The notes under the pieces were generated by a model. It had not been told where the DNA came from. It saw only the letters and a program-made list of their open reading frames with translations, and did not search any database. Positions 1 through 7,812 of a DNA stretch of 33,085 nucleotides are shown here, one piece after another (the stretch's first letter is position 1; each line of letters starts with the position of its first letter). The translations under genes and the position numbers were made by a program. Location of the stretch: contig JAUQPV010000003.1 of NCBI GenBank assembly GCA_030550225.1, forward strand, positions 1-33,085, read 5' to 3'. This stretch comes from Acidobacteriota bacterium (GTDB lineage: Bacteria > Acidobacteriota > HRBIN11).

Positions 1-27
1 ATTTCATCTGCATTTCATTTACCTATG

Positions 28-126
28 AACTCGTCTCAAAACCCTCTCCCTGGGGGAGGGGACTGGGTGAGGGCCTCGATCCAGAGCTTCTTTCTCCCTG
101 GGATCAGGGACTTTTGAGATGAGTTC
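28..126. repeat. 99-bp inverted-repeat (MITE-like) element
   Basis: The ends are 15-bp near-perfect inverted repeats (GAACTCGTCTCAAAA at 28-42; its complement with one mismatch at 112-126). Inside, 42-61 is a self-complementary CCCTCTCCC/GGGGGAGGG block followed by a GGGTGAGGG tail, a sequence type common as dispersed intergenic repeats in many GC-rich bacteria. No coding potential. The end motif recurs at 32927-32943 and the CCCTCTCCC block at 3659-3679. The shape fits a small non-autonomous element or a structured untranslated RNA; I cannot tell which. Confidence 0.5.
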
Positions 127-250
127 AGGGTTTGGCCTGTAGACTTTCTCCCTGCCTTTTACCTTTTTACCTCTTGCCTCCTACCTCCGGGCCTTTCATG
201 TCCATCTGCCTACCTGCCGACTGCCGAATTGCCGAATAAGGAGGAGGCCG
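127..250. repeat. Pyrimidine-rich and TGCCGAAT octad repeats upstream of the zinc-ribbon gene
   Basis: From about 150 to 190 the plus strand is a run of degenerate 7-8 bp units of the type TTTTACC/TTGCCTCC. At 205-237 it continues with units close to CTGCCGAA/TTGCCGAA. The same octad type recurs at 8651-8682, 14026-14073 and 19191-19222. The array ends directly at the AAGGAGG ribosome binding site (about 239-245) of the next gene. I see no convincing sigma70 promoter here. Confidence 0.5.
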
Positions 251-412
251 ATGGCTGAGCCCGTCGTGGGCACCGTCGGGGAGATATGCAAGCAGGCCGG
301 TAACTACATCTGCGGCAACTGCGGTCACTACAAATACTACGACGAGGGCGACGAATTCGAGGCCTGCCCTATGTGCGGTGAAGAGGACATGGAGTGGGAA
401 TTGGAGACGTGA
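251..412 (+). CDS. Small zinc-ribbon protein, 53 aa
   Basis: A short ATG-TGA reading frame preceded by a strong AAGGAGG ribosome binding site about 5 nt upstream. The protein is acidic and holds two CxxC knuckles (C21-x2-C24 and C39-x2-C42) about 14 residues apart, with the pattern GNYxCxxCG...GDEFEACPxCG...W. That is the layout of rubredoxin-like zinc ribbons and of the C-terminal ribbon of DUF1451-type proteins. It probably binds one zinc (or iron) ion; its partner and role are unknown. It stands alone, convergent to ftsX with about 54 nt between their stops. The cysteine spacing, strong SD and clean stop make it a likely real gene despite its size. Confidence 0.72.
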   Translation: MAEPVVGTVGEICKQAGNYICGNCGHYKYYDEGDEFEACPMCGEEDMEWELET

Positions 413-420
413 TGCGGGAT

Positions 421-449
421 GGGTCTCAGGCACCGGGGAAGACAGACCC
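421..449. terminator. Possible convergent terminator between zinc-ribbon gene and ftsX
   Basis: GGGTCT (421-426) can pair with AGACCC (444-449) across a 17-nt loop. It lies between the two converging genes. There is no T-run, so the call rests on position and a short stem only. Confidence 0.25.
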
Positions 450-466
450 CGGGCATAGGGTCCTCT

Positions 467-1378
467 TCACGCCGTGCCCTCGGCCCGCATCATCCACAGG
501 GCCAGGATGGCCCCCAGCAATCCCAGCAGGAGGCCCCCGCCGACGATCCACTGGGCGATCGAGTAAAGGACCGGGAGCTGGACCTGGACGGACCAGTACG
601 CCATCGTCAACTTCCGGAGATACCAGTTCGCCCCCTGCAGGCTGAGAAACCATAGGGCCGCCGCCAGCAGACTTCCCAGGAGACCCAGCAGGATCCCCTC
701 CAGGTAAAAGGGGAGCCGCACGTGCCAGGGATGCGCCCCCAGGAGGCTCAAGATCTGGACCTCCTCCCGGCGGGCAAAGAAGCTAAGGCGGATGACGTTC
801 GCCACCGTAAAGAGAGCCATCACGGCCAGGACCCCGCCGAGGACCAGGCCGCCCCACCGGACGACCCGGAACAGCGTACCCAGTCGCTCGACCCACCATT
901 GTTGGTAGTCGACCCCGGCGACCCCCGGCAGGCGCTGAAGGCTGGCGACCAAACGTCGCAGGCTCTGGGCTTCGACCCGCTCCGGTACCAACCGGACTTC
1001 ATAATGCGCCGGCAGGGGATTTGTCTGAAGACTGTCCATCAGGCCCTGGAACTCGGGGAACATCTCGACGAACCGCCGGCGGGCCTCGGTCGGGGAGATG
1101 AATTGCCAGGTCCGGACCAGGGGACTCTCGTGGAGCCATCGCTCGACGGCGACCCGCTGGCCGTCGTCGGCCTCCTCCATCAGATAAACGTACAGGATGA
1201 AACTCTCCCGGTACGGCCGGAGCCAAGTCTCCAGCCAGTGACCCGTCTGGAGCCAGCATCCGAATAGCCACAGGACGACCATGATGATGGACGACGAGAC
1301 GCCCGTCGTCATTCGGTTCCGCTTCAGGTTCATCCAGGCAAACTGCAGGATGGCCAGCCACGTGTACAACCGCCTCAT
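467..1378 (-). CDS. ftsX: Cell division protein FtsX (ABC permease-like)
   Basis: 303 residues. FtsX pairs with FtsE in the inner membrane and transmits ATP-driven conformational change to periplasmic peptidoglycan hydrolase regulators during division. The sequence shows the family layout: a cytoplasmic N-terminus (MRRLYTWLAILQFAWMNLKR), a first membrane segment around residues 28-44, a large extracytoplasmic domain (about 50-170), then three hydrophobic segments (about 172-200, 225-248, 272-295). A MacB/FtsX-type cytoplasmic loop (RREEVQILSLLGA) follows TM2. The ATG overlaps the ftsE stop in ATGA, so the two are translationally coupled. Identification rests on topology and on its place after ftsE; sequence conservation in this family is low. 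Confidence 0.88.
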   Translation of the reverse strand: MRRLYTWLAILQFAWMNLKRNRMTTGVSSSIIMVVLWLFGCWLQTGHWLETWLRPYRESFILYVYLMEEADDGQRVAVERWLHESPLVRTWQFISPTEARRRFVEMFPEFQGLMDSLQTNPLPAHYEVRLVPERVEAQSLRRLVASLQRLPGVAGVDYQQWWVERLGTLFRVVRWGGLVLGGVLAVMALFTVANVIRLSFFARREEVQILSLLGAHPWHVRLPFYLEGILLGLLGSLLAAALWFLSLQGANWYLRKLTMAYWSVQVQLPVLYSIAQWIVGGGLLLGLLGAILALWMMRAEGTA

Positions 1379-2091
1379 GGGACCTCCACGGGTAGGAGAC
1401 TGGGGTTGATCGGACGCTGGTCGACCAATTGGATCCGCTCCCGCTCGATGGCGTAAATCTTGCCGCCGACCAGCCGGATCAGGCGGTCGTCGTGGGTCGC
1501 CACGATGACGGTCGTACCGGCGGCGTTGATCCGGACGAAAATCCGCATGATCTCGACCGACATCTCGGGGTCCAGGTTGCCCGTCGGCTCGTCGGCCAGC
1601 AGGACCTTGGGGTTATGGATGATGGCCCGGGCGATGGCGACCCGCTGTTGCTCTCCGCCAGATAGGGCCGGCGGGTAGCTCCGCCACAGGCCTCCGAGGC
1701 CGACCGACTGGAGGGTCCGGATCGCCCGTTGGCGCTGTTCCTTCGGGGGGACGCCCATCAGGCGCAGAAGCAAGGTCACGTTCTCTAAGACGGTGTACGT
1801 CGGGATCAGGCGGAAGTCCTGGAACACAAAGCCCATCTGGCGCCGGATGCGGTACAAGCGGGCATCCGGGATGGCCCGCAGGTTCTGGCCCATGACCAGG
1901 ACCTGACCCTCCGTCGGATGAAGCTCCCGCAAGAGCAGACGCAAGAAGGTCGTCTTGCCTGCCCCGCTCGGACCCGTCAGGAACACGAAGTCCCCGGGCT
2001 CGATGACGAGATTCACGTCCCGGAAGAGCCAACGTCGCCGGTCGTAGGTGTGGCCCAATTGGAAGGTCTGGATGACCGCCGCCCGCACCAC
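1375..2091 (-). CDS. ftsE: Cell division ATP-binding protein FtsE
   Basis: 238 residues, normal length for FtsE, the cytoplasmic ATPase of the FtsEX complex. Motifs in order: Walker A GPSGAGKTT (about 40-48), Q-loop VFQDF with Q91, ABC signature LSGGEQQR (143-150), Walker B VLLADEPTGNLDP (about 163-175) and switch histidine in VATHD (H200). The preceding gene gatB stops 3 nt upstream and ftsX starts inside the ftsE stop, so the order is gatB-ftsE-ftsX on one message. The start is GTG at 2091, with a second GTG directly after it; the weak GGTGAG upstream suggests coupling to gatB translation. FtsE is chosen over other LolD/MacB-type ATPases because of the adjacent ftsX. Confidence 0.9.
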   Translation of the reverse strand: MVRAAVIQTFQLGHTYDRRRWLFRDVNLVIEPGDFVFLTGPSGAGKTTFLRLLLRELHPTEGQVLVMGQNLRAIPDARLYRIRRQMGFVFQDFRLIPTYTVLENVTLLLRLMGVPPKEQRQRAIRTLQSVGLGGLWRSYPPALSGGEQQRVAIARAIIHNPKVLLADEPTGNLDPEMSVEIMRIFVRINAAGTTVIVATHDDRLIRLVGGKIYAIERERIQLVDQRPINPSLLPVEVP

Positions 2092-2094
2092 TGC

Positions 2095-3555
2095 TCACCG
2101 GTCGGAGGGGGTCGTGACGAGGGCCTGAAGTCGTTCTTGTAAGAGGGCCTGCACTCGCTGGGGGTCCGCCTTGCCTCCGGCCTTGCGCATGACCTGGCCC
2201 ATGAAGAACCCGATGAGCTTCGTCCGGCCGGCCCGGTACTGCTCGACCTGCTCGGGGTTCTCCTGTAAGACCTCCTCGACCCAGTGGCGAATCTGATCTT
2301 CGTCCTGCGTCGCCTGCCAACCCCGCTCCTGCACGATGGCCGCCGGGTCCCGGCCCGTCCCCAACATGACGGTAAAGACCTCCTTGGCGACGGGGCCCGT
2401 GATGACCCGCGCCTGAACCATCTGAACGAGTTGGCCCAGGTGCGCCGGGGGGACGGTCGCCGGCGGTAGACCCGTCTCGAAGTCCATACAACGAAAGAGT
2501 TCAGATAAGATCCAGTTCGCTACGGCCTTCGGGGGAGCCCCGACTTGAACGGCCGCCTCGAAGTAGTCGGCCACCCGGGGATTCGCCGTCAGGAGCTCAG
2601 CGTCATAGGCCGGAAGTTGGTACTGGCGCATGAAACGCTCCATCCGCTGGTCCGGAAGTTCCGGTAGCGTCCGCCGTAAGTCCTCGACCCAGGCCGGGTC
2701 CAGACGGACCTCCAGGAGGTCCGGGTCCGGAAAGTACCGATAGTCATGCGCCTCTTCCTTCGTCCGCATGACCTCCGTACGTTGGTTCCGCTCGTCCCAC
2801 AGGCGGGTCTCCTGGACAAGGGTCCCGCCCGCCTCCAAGACCCGGACCTGGCGCTCGATCTCATACTCCAAAGCCTTCTGGAGGAACTTAAAAGAGTTCA
2901 AGTTTTTGAGCTCGACCTTGTAGTCCGGCAGGGGGGCCCCGGGCCGTCGGACGGAAACGTTGGCATCGCACCGGAGGCTCCCCTGCTCCATGTTGCCATC
3001 ACAGACGCCCAGATACAGCAAGACCTGCCGGAGCTTCCGCAGATAGGCGGCCGCCTCCTTGGGGGAACGGATGTCCGGCTCGGAGACGATCTCCATCAGG
3101 GGGGCCCCGCATCGGTTGAAGTCCAGATACGTGTAGCGGTCTGAGTCCGGGAAGCCCTCGTGGAGGGACTTGCCGGCGTCTTCTTCGACGTGGAGACGGC
3201 GGATCCGGACCCGCCGGGTCTCGCCGTCGAGACGGAATTCGAGGACGCCGCCCGTCGCCAGGGGCCGGTCGTACTGAGAGATCTGATAGTTCTTGGGGAG
3301 GTCCGGATAGAAGTAGTTCTTACGGCTGAACTCACAGACGGCATGGACCGTACACTGCAAGGCCAGGGCCGTCCGGACGGCCATCGCCAGGGCCGCCTCG
3401 TTGGGGACGGGGAGGCTCCCCGGTAGGCCCAGACAAACAGGACAGACGTTCGTGTTTGGGGGGTCGCCGAACCGGTTCAAGCAACGGCAGAACATCTTCG
3501 TCGCCGTCAAGAGCTGGGCGTGAACCTCCAAGCCGATGACCGCTTCCCAAGTCAT
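2095..3555 (-). CDS. gatB: Aspartyl/glutamyl-tRNA amidotransferase subunit B
   Basis: 486 residues, full length. GatB is the kinase/transamidase subunit of GatCAB, which converts misacylated Glu-tRNAGln (and Asp-tRNAAsn) to the amide form. It opens with the family signature WEAVIGLEVHAQL, followed by the cysteine-bearing stretch CRC...CPVCLGLPGSLP. The catalytic cradle motifs RKNYFYPDLPKNYQISQYD and SLRCDANVSV are present, and a YqeY-like tail domain lies at about 340-480. The start chosen is ATG at 3555, with GGAGG 8 nt upstream; the longer in-frame extension translates repeat DNA. gatA and gatC are not in this window. The gene heads the operon with ftsE and ftsX. Confidence 0.95.
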   Translation of the reverse strand: MTWEAVIGLEVHAQLLTATKMFCRCLNRFGDPPNTNVCPVCLGLPGSLPVPNEAALAMAVRTALALQCTVHAVCEFSRKNYFYPDLPKNYQISQYDRPLATGGVLEFRLDGETRRVRIRRLHVEEDAGKSLHEGFPDSDRYTYLDFNRCGAPLMEIVSEPDIRSPKEAAAYLRKLRQVLLYLGVCDGNMEQGSLRCDANVSVRRPGAPLPDYKVELKNLNSFKFLQKALEYEIERQVRVLEAGGTLVQETRLWDERNQRTEVMRTKEEAHDYRYFPDPDLLEVRLDPAWVEDLRRTLPELPDQRMERFMRQYQLPAYDAELLTANPRVADYFEAAVQVGAPPKAVANWILSELFRCMDFETGLPPATVPPAHLGQLVQMVQARVITGPVAKEVFTVMLGTGRDPAAIVQERGWQATQDEDQIRHWVEEVLQENPEQVEQYRAGRTKLIGFFMGQVMRKAGGKADPQRVQALLQERLQALVTTPSDR

Positions 3556-3570
3556 GAAGAACGCCTCCGA

Positions 3571-3614
3571 TGGATGGCAGGATACAGGTGAAGGATGTAG
3601 GATGCAAGAGCAGG
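3571..3614. repeat. Heptad repeats (GGATGYA type) upstream of gatB
   Basis: Degenerate 7-8 bp units of the type AGGATGYA/GGATACA. The same family forms a cleaner array at 27478-27512 and 25244-25264. It sits directly upstream of the gatB ribosome binding site. Confidence 0.5.
3579..3607 (-). promoter_or_regulatory. Possible sigma70 promoter for gatB within heptad repeats
   Basis: On the minus strand TTGCAT (3602-3607) and TATCCT (3579-3584) are separated by 17 bp, about 25 nt upstream of the gatB start. The match is made of repeat units, so it may be chance. Confidence 0.25.
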
Positions 3615-3631
3615 TTGGAGGGATACAGATT

Positions 3632-3657
3632 GACTCATGGCTCATGAGCCATGAGTC
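3632..3657. repeat. Perfect 26-bp palindrome
   Basis: The left arm GACTCATGGCTCA is followed directly by its exact reverse complement, with no spacer. It could be a dimeric regulator site, a cruciform, or a head-to-head pair of the same 7-8 bp repeat type seen elsewhere (CATGACT/CTCATGR). Related but imperfect units occur at 21971-22029. Confidence 0.7.
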
Positions 3658-3658
3658 G

Positions 3659-3679
3659 CCCTCTCCCTGGGGGAGGGGG
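3659..3679. repeat. Second copy of the CCCTCTCCC palindromic repeat
   Basis: Nineteen or more bases identical to 42-61, here without the GGGTGAGGG tail. Self-complementary, non-coding. It abuts the 26-bp palindrome. Confidence 0.6.
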
Positions 3680-3911
3680 TAGCCTTAGTCATGCGGGGGT
3701 CTGGAGGGGGCCTGGTGGCGGCCTGACGGCCGGTGTCCTGAAAGACGAGCGCCGGCACGGGGCTGTTTCAGGAGCGGCTGACCCAGGTCATCGCCGGATT
3801 CGCTGAAAGGGGTCCTGAGACAGGCCCCATCGGACTGTGGAAAAACCCCTGCAGAGGAGGTCTTCATCCCCTACCCACCAAAAATGGAACAGTCACGTCA
3901 CCCTCCGGTCG
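3680..3911. other. Non-coding spacer between gatB and the tRNA operon
   Basis: No supportable gene. One possible hairpin is CCTGAAA (about 3737) pairing with TTTCAGG (about 3765) across a GC-rich loop. The rest shows no clear structure or codon pattern. Confidence 0.4.
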
Positions 3912-3940
3912 TTGACAGGTCGGGGTGAGAGACCTAAGAT
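3912..3940 (+). promoter_or_regulatory. Sigma70-type promoter of the tRNA-tuf operon
   Basis: A perfect -35 box TTGACA (3912-3917), a 17-bp spacer and the -10 box TAAGAT (3935-3940, 4 of 6 to consensus). It is followed by a short leader to the first tRNA at 4003. It is the best promoter in the window and is placed where a strong stable-RNA promoter is expected. Confidence 0.75.
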
Positions 3941-4002
3941 AAAGGCCTAAGTGACACCCGTGCCTTCTGCGGCGTGCTCCACCCGTAAGGGGAATGCCAT
4001 CC

Positions 4003-4078
4003 GCCGGCGTGGCGCAATCGGTAGCGCAATGGATTTGTAATCCGTGGGCTGGGGGTTCGAGTCCCCCCGCCGGCTCCA
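4003..4078 (+). tRNA. tRNA-Thr (UGU)
   Basis: Full cloverleaf: acceptor GCCGGCG/CGCCGGC, D-arm GCGC/GCGC, anticodon stem 4029-4033/4041-4045, loop TTTGTAA with anticodon TGT at 4036-4038, T-arm GGGGG-TTCGAGT-CCCCC. The 3' CCA is encoded. First of the four-tRNA cluster before tuf. Confidence 0.96.
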
Positions 4079-4439
4079 GGTGGCCCCGTCGTCCGGCGGG
4101 TCCGCCCTCCAGGCCCTTGGTCTTTCCCGACGGGTCCGGCCCCAGGTCCCAGTTGCCGGGTCCCAGGCGGATGGTGGATGATAGAAGGGGTGGACTATAT
4201 AATAGACATGGTGAAGGGGGTGGATTCTGTCGAACAGGTCGGTCCGAGTCAAAGGGCTTGAGGAGCCGATAGGGGTCTGCCCCAAGGGGTGGTTTTCGAG
4301 TCGGGGGTAGCGGCGTGGGGTTGCCGTACCGGCGGGACGTCGTGATGGCGGGACGAGGTCGTGCTCCTTTTCTGTAGTTCTCTCGATGGCTGCTTTCTTT
4401 GGAACCCCGTCACGATATCAGGACGTCCTGTCGTTAGGT
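4079..4439. other. 361-bp spacer inside the tRNA cluster
   Basis: No gene is supported. About 4141-4170 carries GGTCCCAGTTGCCGGG-type sequence related to the dispersed element at 19135-19165. A perfect -10 hexamer TATAAT lies at 4198-4203 on the plus strand but lacks a convincing -35, so a secondary promoter for the downstream tRNAs is only possible. This is long for a gap between tRNAs of one operon. Confidence 0.4.
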
Positions 4440-4525
4440 GGGGAGGTGCCCGAGCGGCCAAAGGGAGTGGACTGTAAATCCACCGCCGGAAGGCTTCGGA
4501 GGTTCAAATCCTTCCCTCCCCACCA
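4440..4525 (+). tRNA. tRNA-Tyr (GUA)
   Basis: Class II tRNA with a long variable arm. Acceptor GGGGAGG (4440-4446) pairs with CCTCCCC (4515-4521). The anticodon loop CTGTAAA contains GTA. T-loop TTCAAAT. The CCA end is encoded. Confidence 0.96.
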
Positions 4526-4528
4526 GGG

Positions 4529-4603
4529 GCGGGAATAGCTCAGGGGTAGAGCATCAGCCTTCCAAGCTGAGGGCCGCGGGTTCGAATCCCGTTTCCCGCT
4601 CCA
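4529..4603 (+). tRNA. tRNA-Gly (UCC)
   Basis: Acceptor GCGGGAA/TTCCCGC, anticodon stem TCAGC/GCTGA, loop CTTCCAA with anticodon TCC, T-loop TTCGAAT, encoded CCA. It lies 3 nt after tRNA-Tyr, so the pair is cotranscribed. Confidence 0.96.
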
Positions 4604-4706
4604 CGGGGTCGGGTCCTGGGTGCCAGACCTCCGGCAGGGGTCGGGTAATTAGGGTCAAGTTCAATTCGCAATTCGCAATCCAAAATTCGCAATTCATGGG
4701 AAGGGG
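4604..4706. repeat. ATTCGCA heptad array between tRNA-Gly and tRNA-Thr
   Basis: At 4662-4697 there are about five 7-bp units, mostly ATTCGCA. They are preceded at about 4610-4626 by GGTCCTGGGTGCCAG, a motif of the dispersed element at 19135-19165. A very similar heptad array is at 19223-19262. It lies within a transcribed tRNA operon. Confidence 0.55.
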
Positions 4707-4782
4707 GCCCACGTAGCTCAGGCGGTAGAGCACTTCCTTGGTAAGGAAGAGGCCACCGGTTCGAGTCCGGTCGTGGGCTCCA
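4707..4782 (+). tRNA. tRNA-Thr (GGU)
   Basis: Acceptor GCCCACG/CGTGGGC, D-arm GCTC/GAGC, anticodon stem CTTCC/GGAAG, loop TTGGTAA with anticodon GGT, T-arm ACCGG/CCGGT, encoded CCA. With the previous three it gives the order Thr(UGU)-Tyr-Gly-Thr(GGU)-tuf, the same as the E. coli thrU-tyrU-glyT-thrT-tufB operon. Confidence 0.96.
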
Positions 4783-4788
4783 TCTGAC

Positions 4789-4832
4789 GGTGCTGGGTCG
4801 TGGGTGGGACCCGACGTCCAGGACTCAGCACC
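4789..4832 (+). promoter_or_regulatory. Hairpin in the tuf leader
   Basis: GGTGCTGGGTC (4789-4799) and GACTCAGCACC (4822-4832) form an 11-bp stem with one wobble. They enclose a second small GGGT/ACCC pairing. It sits between the last tRNA and the tuf ribosome binding site, so it could help tRNA 3' processing or stabilise the mRNA 5' end. Confidence 0.4.
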
Positions 4833-4858
4833 AGACCGAAGGACCGAGGAGGAATCCC

Positions 4859-6055
<1,197 letters not shown>

Positions 6056-6061
6056 GGGCCG

Positions 6062-6226
6062 ATGGCCAAAAAGAAGGGTCGTCAGACGGTCACCCTGGAA
6101 TGTACAGAATGCCGACGCCGGAACTACACGACCCAGAAGAACCGGACCAACACGCCCGACCGATTGGAGCTCCGGAAGCACTGTCCGCACTGCCGTCGGC
6201 ATACCTTGCACCGGGAGACGAAATAG
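6062..6226 (+). CDS. rpmG: 50S ribosomal protein L33
   Basis: 54 residues, starting ATG 6 nt after the tuf stop. Basic, with two CxxC pairs (ECTEC and HCPHC) that bind zinc in the C+ form of L33. It has the family core TTQKNRTNTPDRLELRKHCPHC in shortened notation: TTQKN, TPDRLELRK and a lysine at the end. L33 sits near the E site of the large subunit. The SD is weak (TAAGGG), which suggests coupling to tuf. Retention of all four cysteines means this is the zinc-binding paralogue type. Confidence 0.95.
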   Translation: MAKKKGRQTVTLECTECRRRNYTTQKNRTNTPDRLELRKHCPHCRRHTLHRETK

Positions 6227-6259
6227 CCCATAATATGGGGTGGACTCCGGAGTCGCCGC

Positions 6260-6336
6260 AGGGCACTAGCTCAACCAGGCAGAGCATCGGTCTCCAAAAC
6301 CGAGGGTTGGGGGTTCAAATCCCTCGTGCCCTGCCA
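6260..6336 (+). tRNA. tRNA-Trp (CCA)
   Basis: Acceptor AGGGCAC (6260-6266) pairs with GTGCCCT (6326-6332), discriminator G, encoded CCA. Anticodon stem TCGGT/ACCGA, loop CTCCAAA with anticodon CCA. It lies between rpmG and secE, an arrangement known from several phyla. Confidence 0.96.
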
Positions 6337-6356
6337 TCGTAGCGTGGAGTGCACGC

Positions 6357-6560
6357 GTGCAGTGGTGGCATCGTCTCCGCCGTTTCCTTCGCGACGTACA
6401 GGACGAACTCCGTCGAGTCACCTGGCCCAGCCGCCCATCGGTGGTAGAGCACACGGTCTTGGTCCTCCTGACGGTGGCCATCATCGGCTTCGTGCTGTGG
6501 CTGGTCGACCTGGGGGGCCAACAGGTACTGCATGAACTCTTTCGCCGTCTGCTCGGTTGA
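6357..6560 (+). CDS. secE: Preprotein translocase subunit SecE
   Basis: 67 residues, the short single-span form of SecE, the clamp of the SecYEG channel. The amphipathic helix and hinge VQDELRRVTWPSR (about 14-26) is the family signature, followed by one membrane segment at about 31-51. The start is GTG at 6357 with GGAG 7 nt upstream. It begins 20 nt after tRNA-Trp, and nusG follows 81 nt downstream. In that gap TCGAGC (6561-6566) and GCTCGA (6589-6594) could form a weak hairpin. Confidence 0.94.
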   Translation: MQWWHRLRRFLRDVQDELRRVTWPSRPSVVEHTVLVLLTVAIIGFVLWLVDLGGQQVLHELFRRLLG

Positions 6561-6641
6561 TCGAGCATCCCTACATTTTCGGTAGCCGGCTCGAAGGACC
6601 CGGGCCGACCTCTATGCTCAAATCGCTACGGGGTCTCCGAC

Positions 6642-7196
6642 ATGCCCGAATCGGTGGAAAAGACCACAAAGTGGTACGTCTTGCATACTTACGCCGGTCA
6701 GGAGGATGCCGTCCGGGAGGCCCTGGAACAACGAGTCCGGGCGTACAACCTCCAGGATAAGGTCCGGCGGATCCTGGTCCCCCGGCAAAAGGTCATCGAG
6801 ATCCGGGACGGCAAACGGGTCGAGACCGAGCGCAAGCTGTTTCCGGGCTACATCCTGATCGAGGCCGACCTGGACGACGAGCGGACCTGGCAAATCGTCC
6901 GGACGACGCCCCGGGTCGCCGGGATCATCAGCGCCGGTCGGCGGCCGATGCCCTTAACAGACGAAGAGATCCAGCGGATCTTCGAGCAAATCCGGGAAGC
7001 CGAGGAAAAGCCCGTCACGGAACTCGAATTCGAGCGCGGGGAGACGGTCCAGATCATCGACGGCCCCTTTACCGGTTTCGTCGGGCAAATCGAGGACATT
7101 AACTACCAGAAGCAGACCCTTCGGGTCGTCGTCACCATCTTTAGCCGGGCCACCCCCCTGGAGCTCAGTTTCTTGCAGGTCAAGAAGTTGCAGTGA
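6642..7196 (+). CDS. nusG: Transcription termination/antitermination factor NusG
   Basis: 184 residues. NusG binds the RNA polymerase clamp and links it to Rho or the ribosome. The NGN domain starts at KWYVLHTYAGQED (about 10-22) and includes LFPGYILIEADLDD. The KOW domain is at about 128-184, with FERGETVQIIDGPFTGFVG and the ending ELSFLQVKKL. Start ATG; the SD is weak (CGGGG about 10 nt upstream). Placement after secE and before rplK is the conserved order. Confidence 0.96.
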   Translation: MPESVEKTTKWYVLHTYAGQEDAVREALEQRVRAYNLQDKVRRILVPRQKVIEIRDGKRVETERKLFPGYILIEADLDDERTWQIVRTTPRVAGIISAGRRPMPLTDEEIQRIFEQIREAEEKPVTELEFERGETVQIIDGPFTGFVGQIEDINYQKQTLRVVVTIFSRATPLELSFLQVKKLQ

Positions 7197-7232
7197 CGCG
7201 GTGGCCGGGTTCACGGAGGGGAGAAGCGTCCG

Positions 7233-7661
7233 ATGGGTAAGAAGCGGGAGGTCGCTACCGTACGGTTAATCTTGGAAGGCGGGAGCGCCACGCCGGGTCC
7301 ACCGGTCGGCCCGGCCCTGGGTCAGCACGGCGTGAACCTGATGGAGTTTGTCAAGACCTTTAACGCCTTGACGGCCTCGATGCGGGGCCAACAAGTCCGG
7401 GTCCTGGTCCATATCTACGAGGACCGGACGTTTTCCGTCGAGCTGAAGGGTCCGGTGACCTCATTTCTGTTAAAGCAACTGGCCGGGATCGTGAAGGGCT
7501 CGGGGACGCCGAATAAGGAGAAGGTGGGTAAGATCACGCGGGCCCAACTGGTCGAGCTGGCCCGTCAGCGGATGAAGGATATGAACTGTGATTCCCTCGA
7601 GGCGGCTGTCCGGACCCTGGAGGGTCAGTGTAAGAGTATGGGCATCGCCGTCGTGGATTAA
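7233..7661 (+). CDS. rplK: 50S ribosomal protein L11
   Basis: 142 residues, normal length. L11 binds the GTPase-associated region of 23S rRNA. The N-terminal domain carries the proline-rich GGSATPGPPVGPALGQHG motif (about 18-35) and the C-terminal rRNA-binding domain has KITRAQLVELARQRM. A GGAGGGGAG stretch lies 9-17 nt upstream of the ATG. In most bacteria rplA follows within a few bases; here a 151-bp repeat-filled gap separates them. Confidence 0.97.
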   Translation: MGKKREVATVRLILEGGSATPGPPVGPALGQHGVNLMEFVKTFNALTASMRGQQVRVLVHIYEDRTFSVELKGPVTSFLLKQLAGIVKGSGTPNKEKVGKITRAQLVELARQRMKDMNCDSLEAAVRTLEGQCKSMGIAVVD

Positions 7662-7666
7662 AGATG

Positions 7667-7795
7667 GGCAATAAGGCAGTGAGGCAGTAGGGCCGTAAGG
7701 CCGTAAGTTCTACCGGACGGGCATTTCAGGATGCCCCCAGTGACGGCGTACATAGACGGATGGCCTTACTGCCGTATTGCCTAATGGCCTAATCC
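7667..7795. repeat. Inverted octad arrays between rplK and rplA
   Basis: The left array (7667-7706) is five consecutive exact-period 8-bp units of consensus GGCMRTAA. The right array (7762-7795) is about four units in the opposite orientation (TTACTGCC type). Between them a hairpin GGGCAT-6 nt-ATGCCC lies at 7719-7736. The two arrays can pair into a long imperfect stem in the mRNA. The block fills the gap between two genes that are normally contiguous. Confidence 0.7.
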
Positions 7796-7812
7796 TGTGC
7801 CGGAGGATTGCG

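Noticed and set aside
3947..4285. Small open frames across the tRNA genes
   Set aside because: They translate tRNA-Thr and spacer sequence; tRNA structure explains the conservation.
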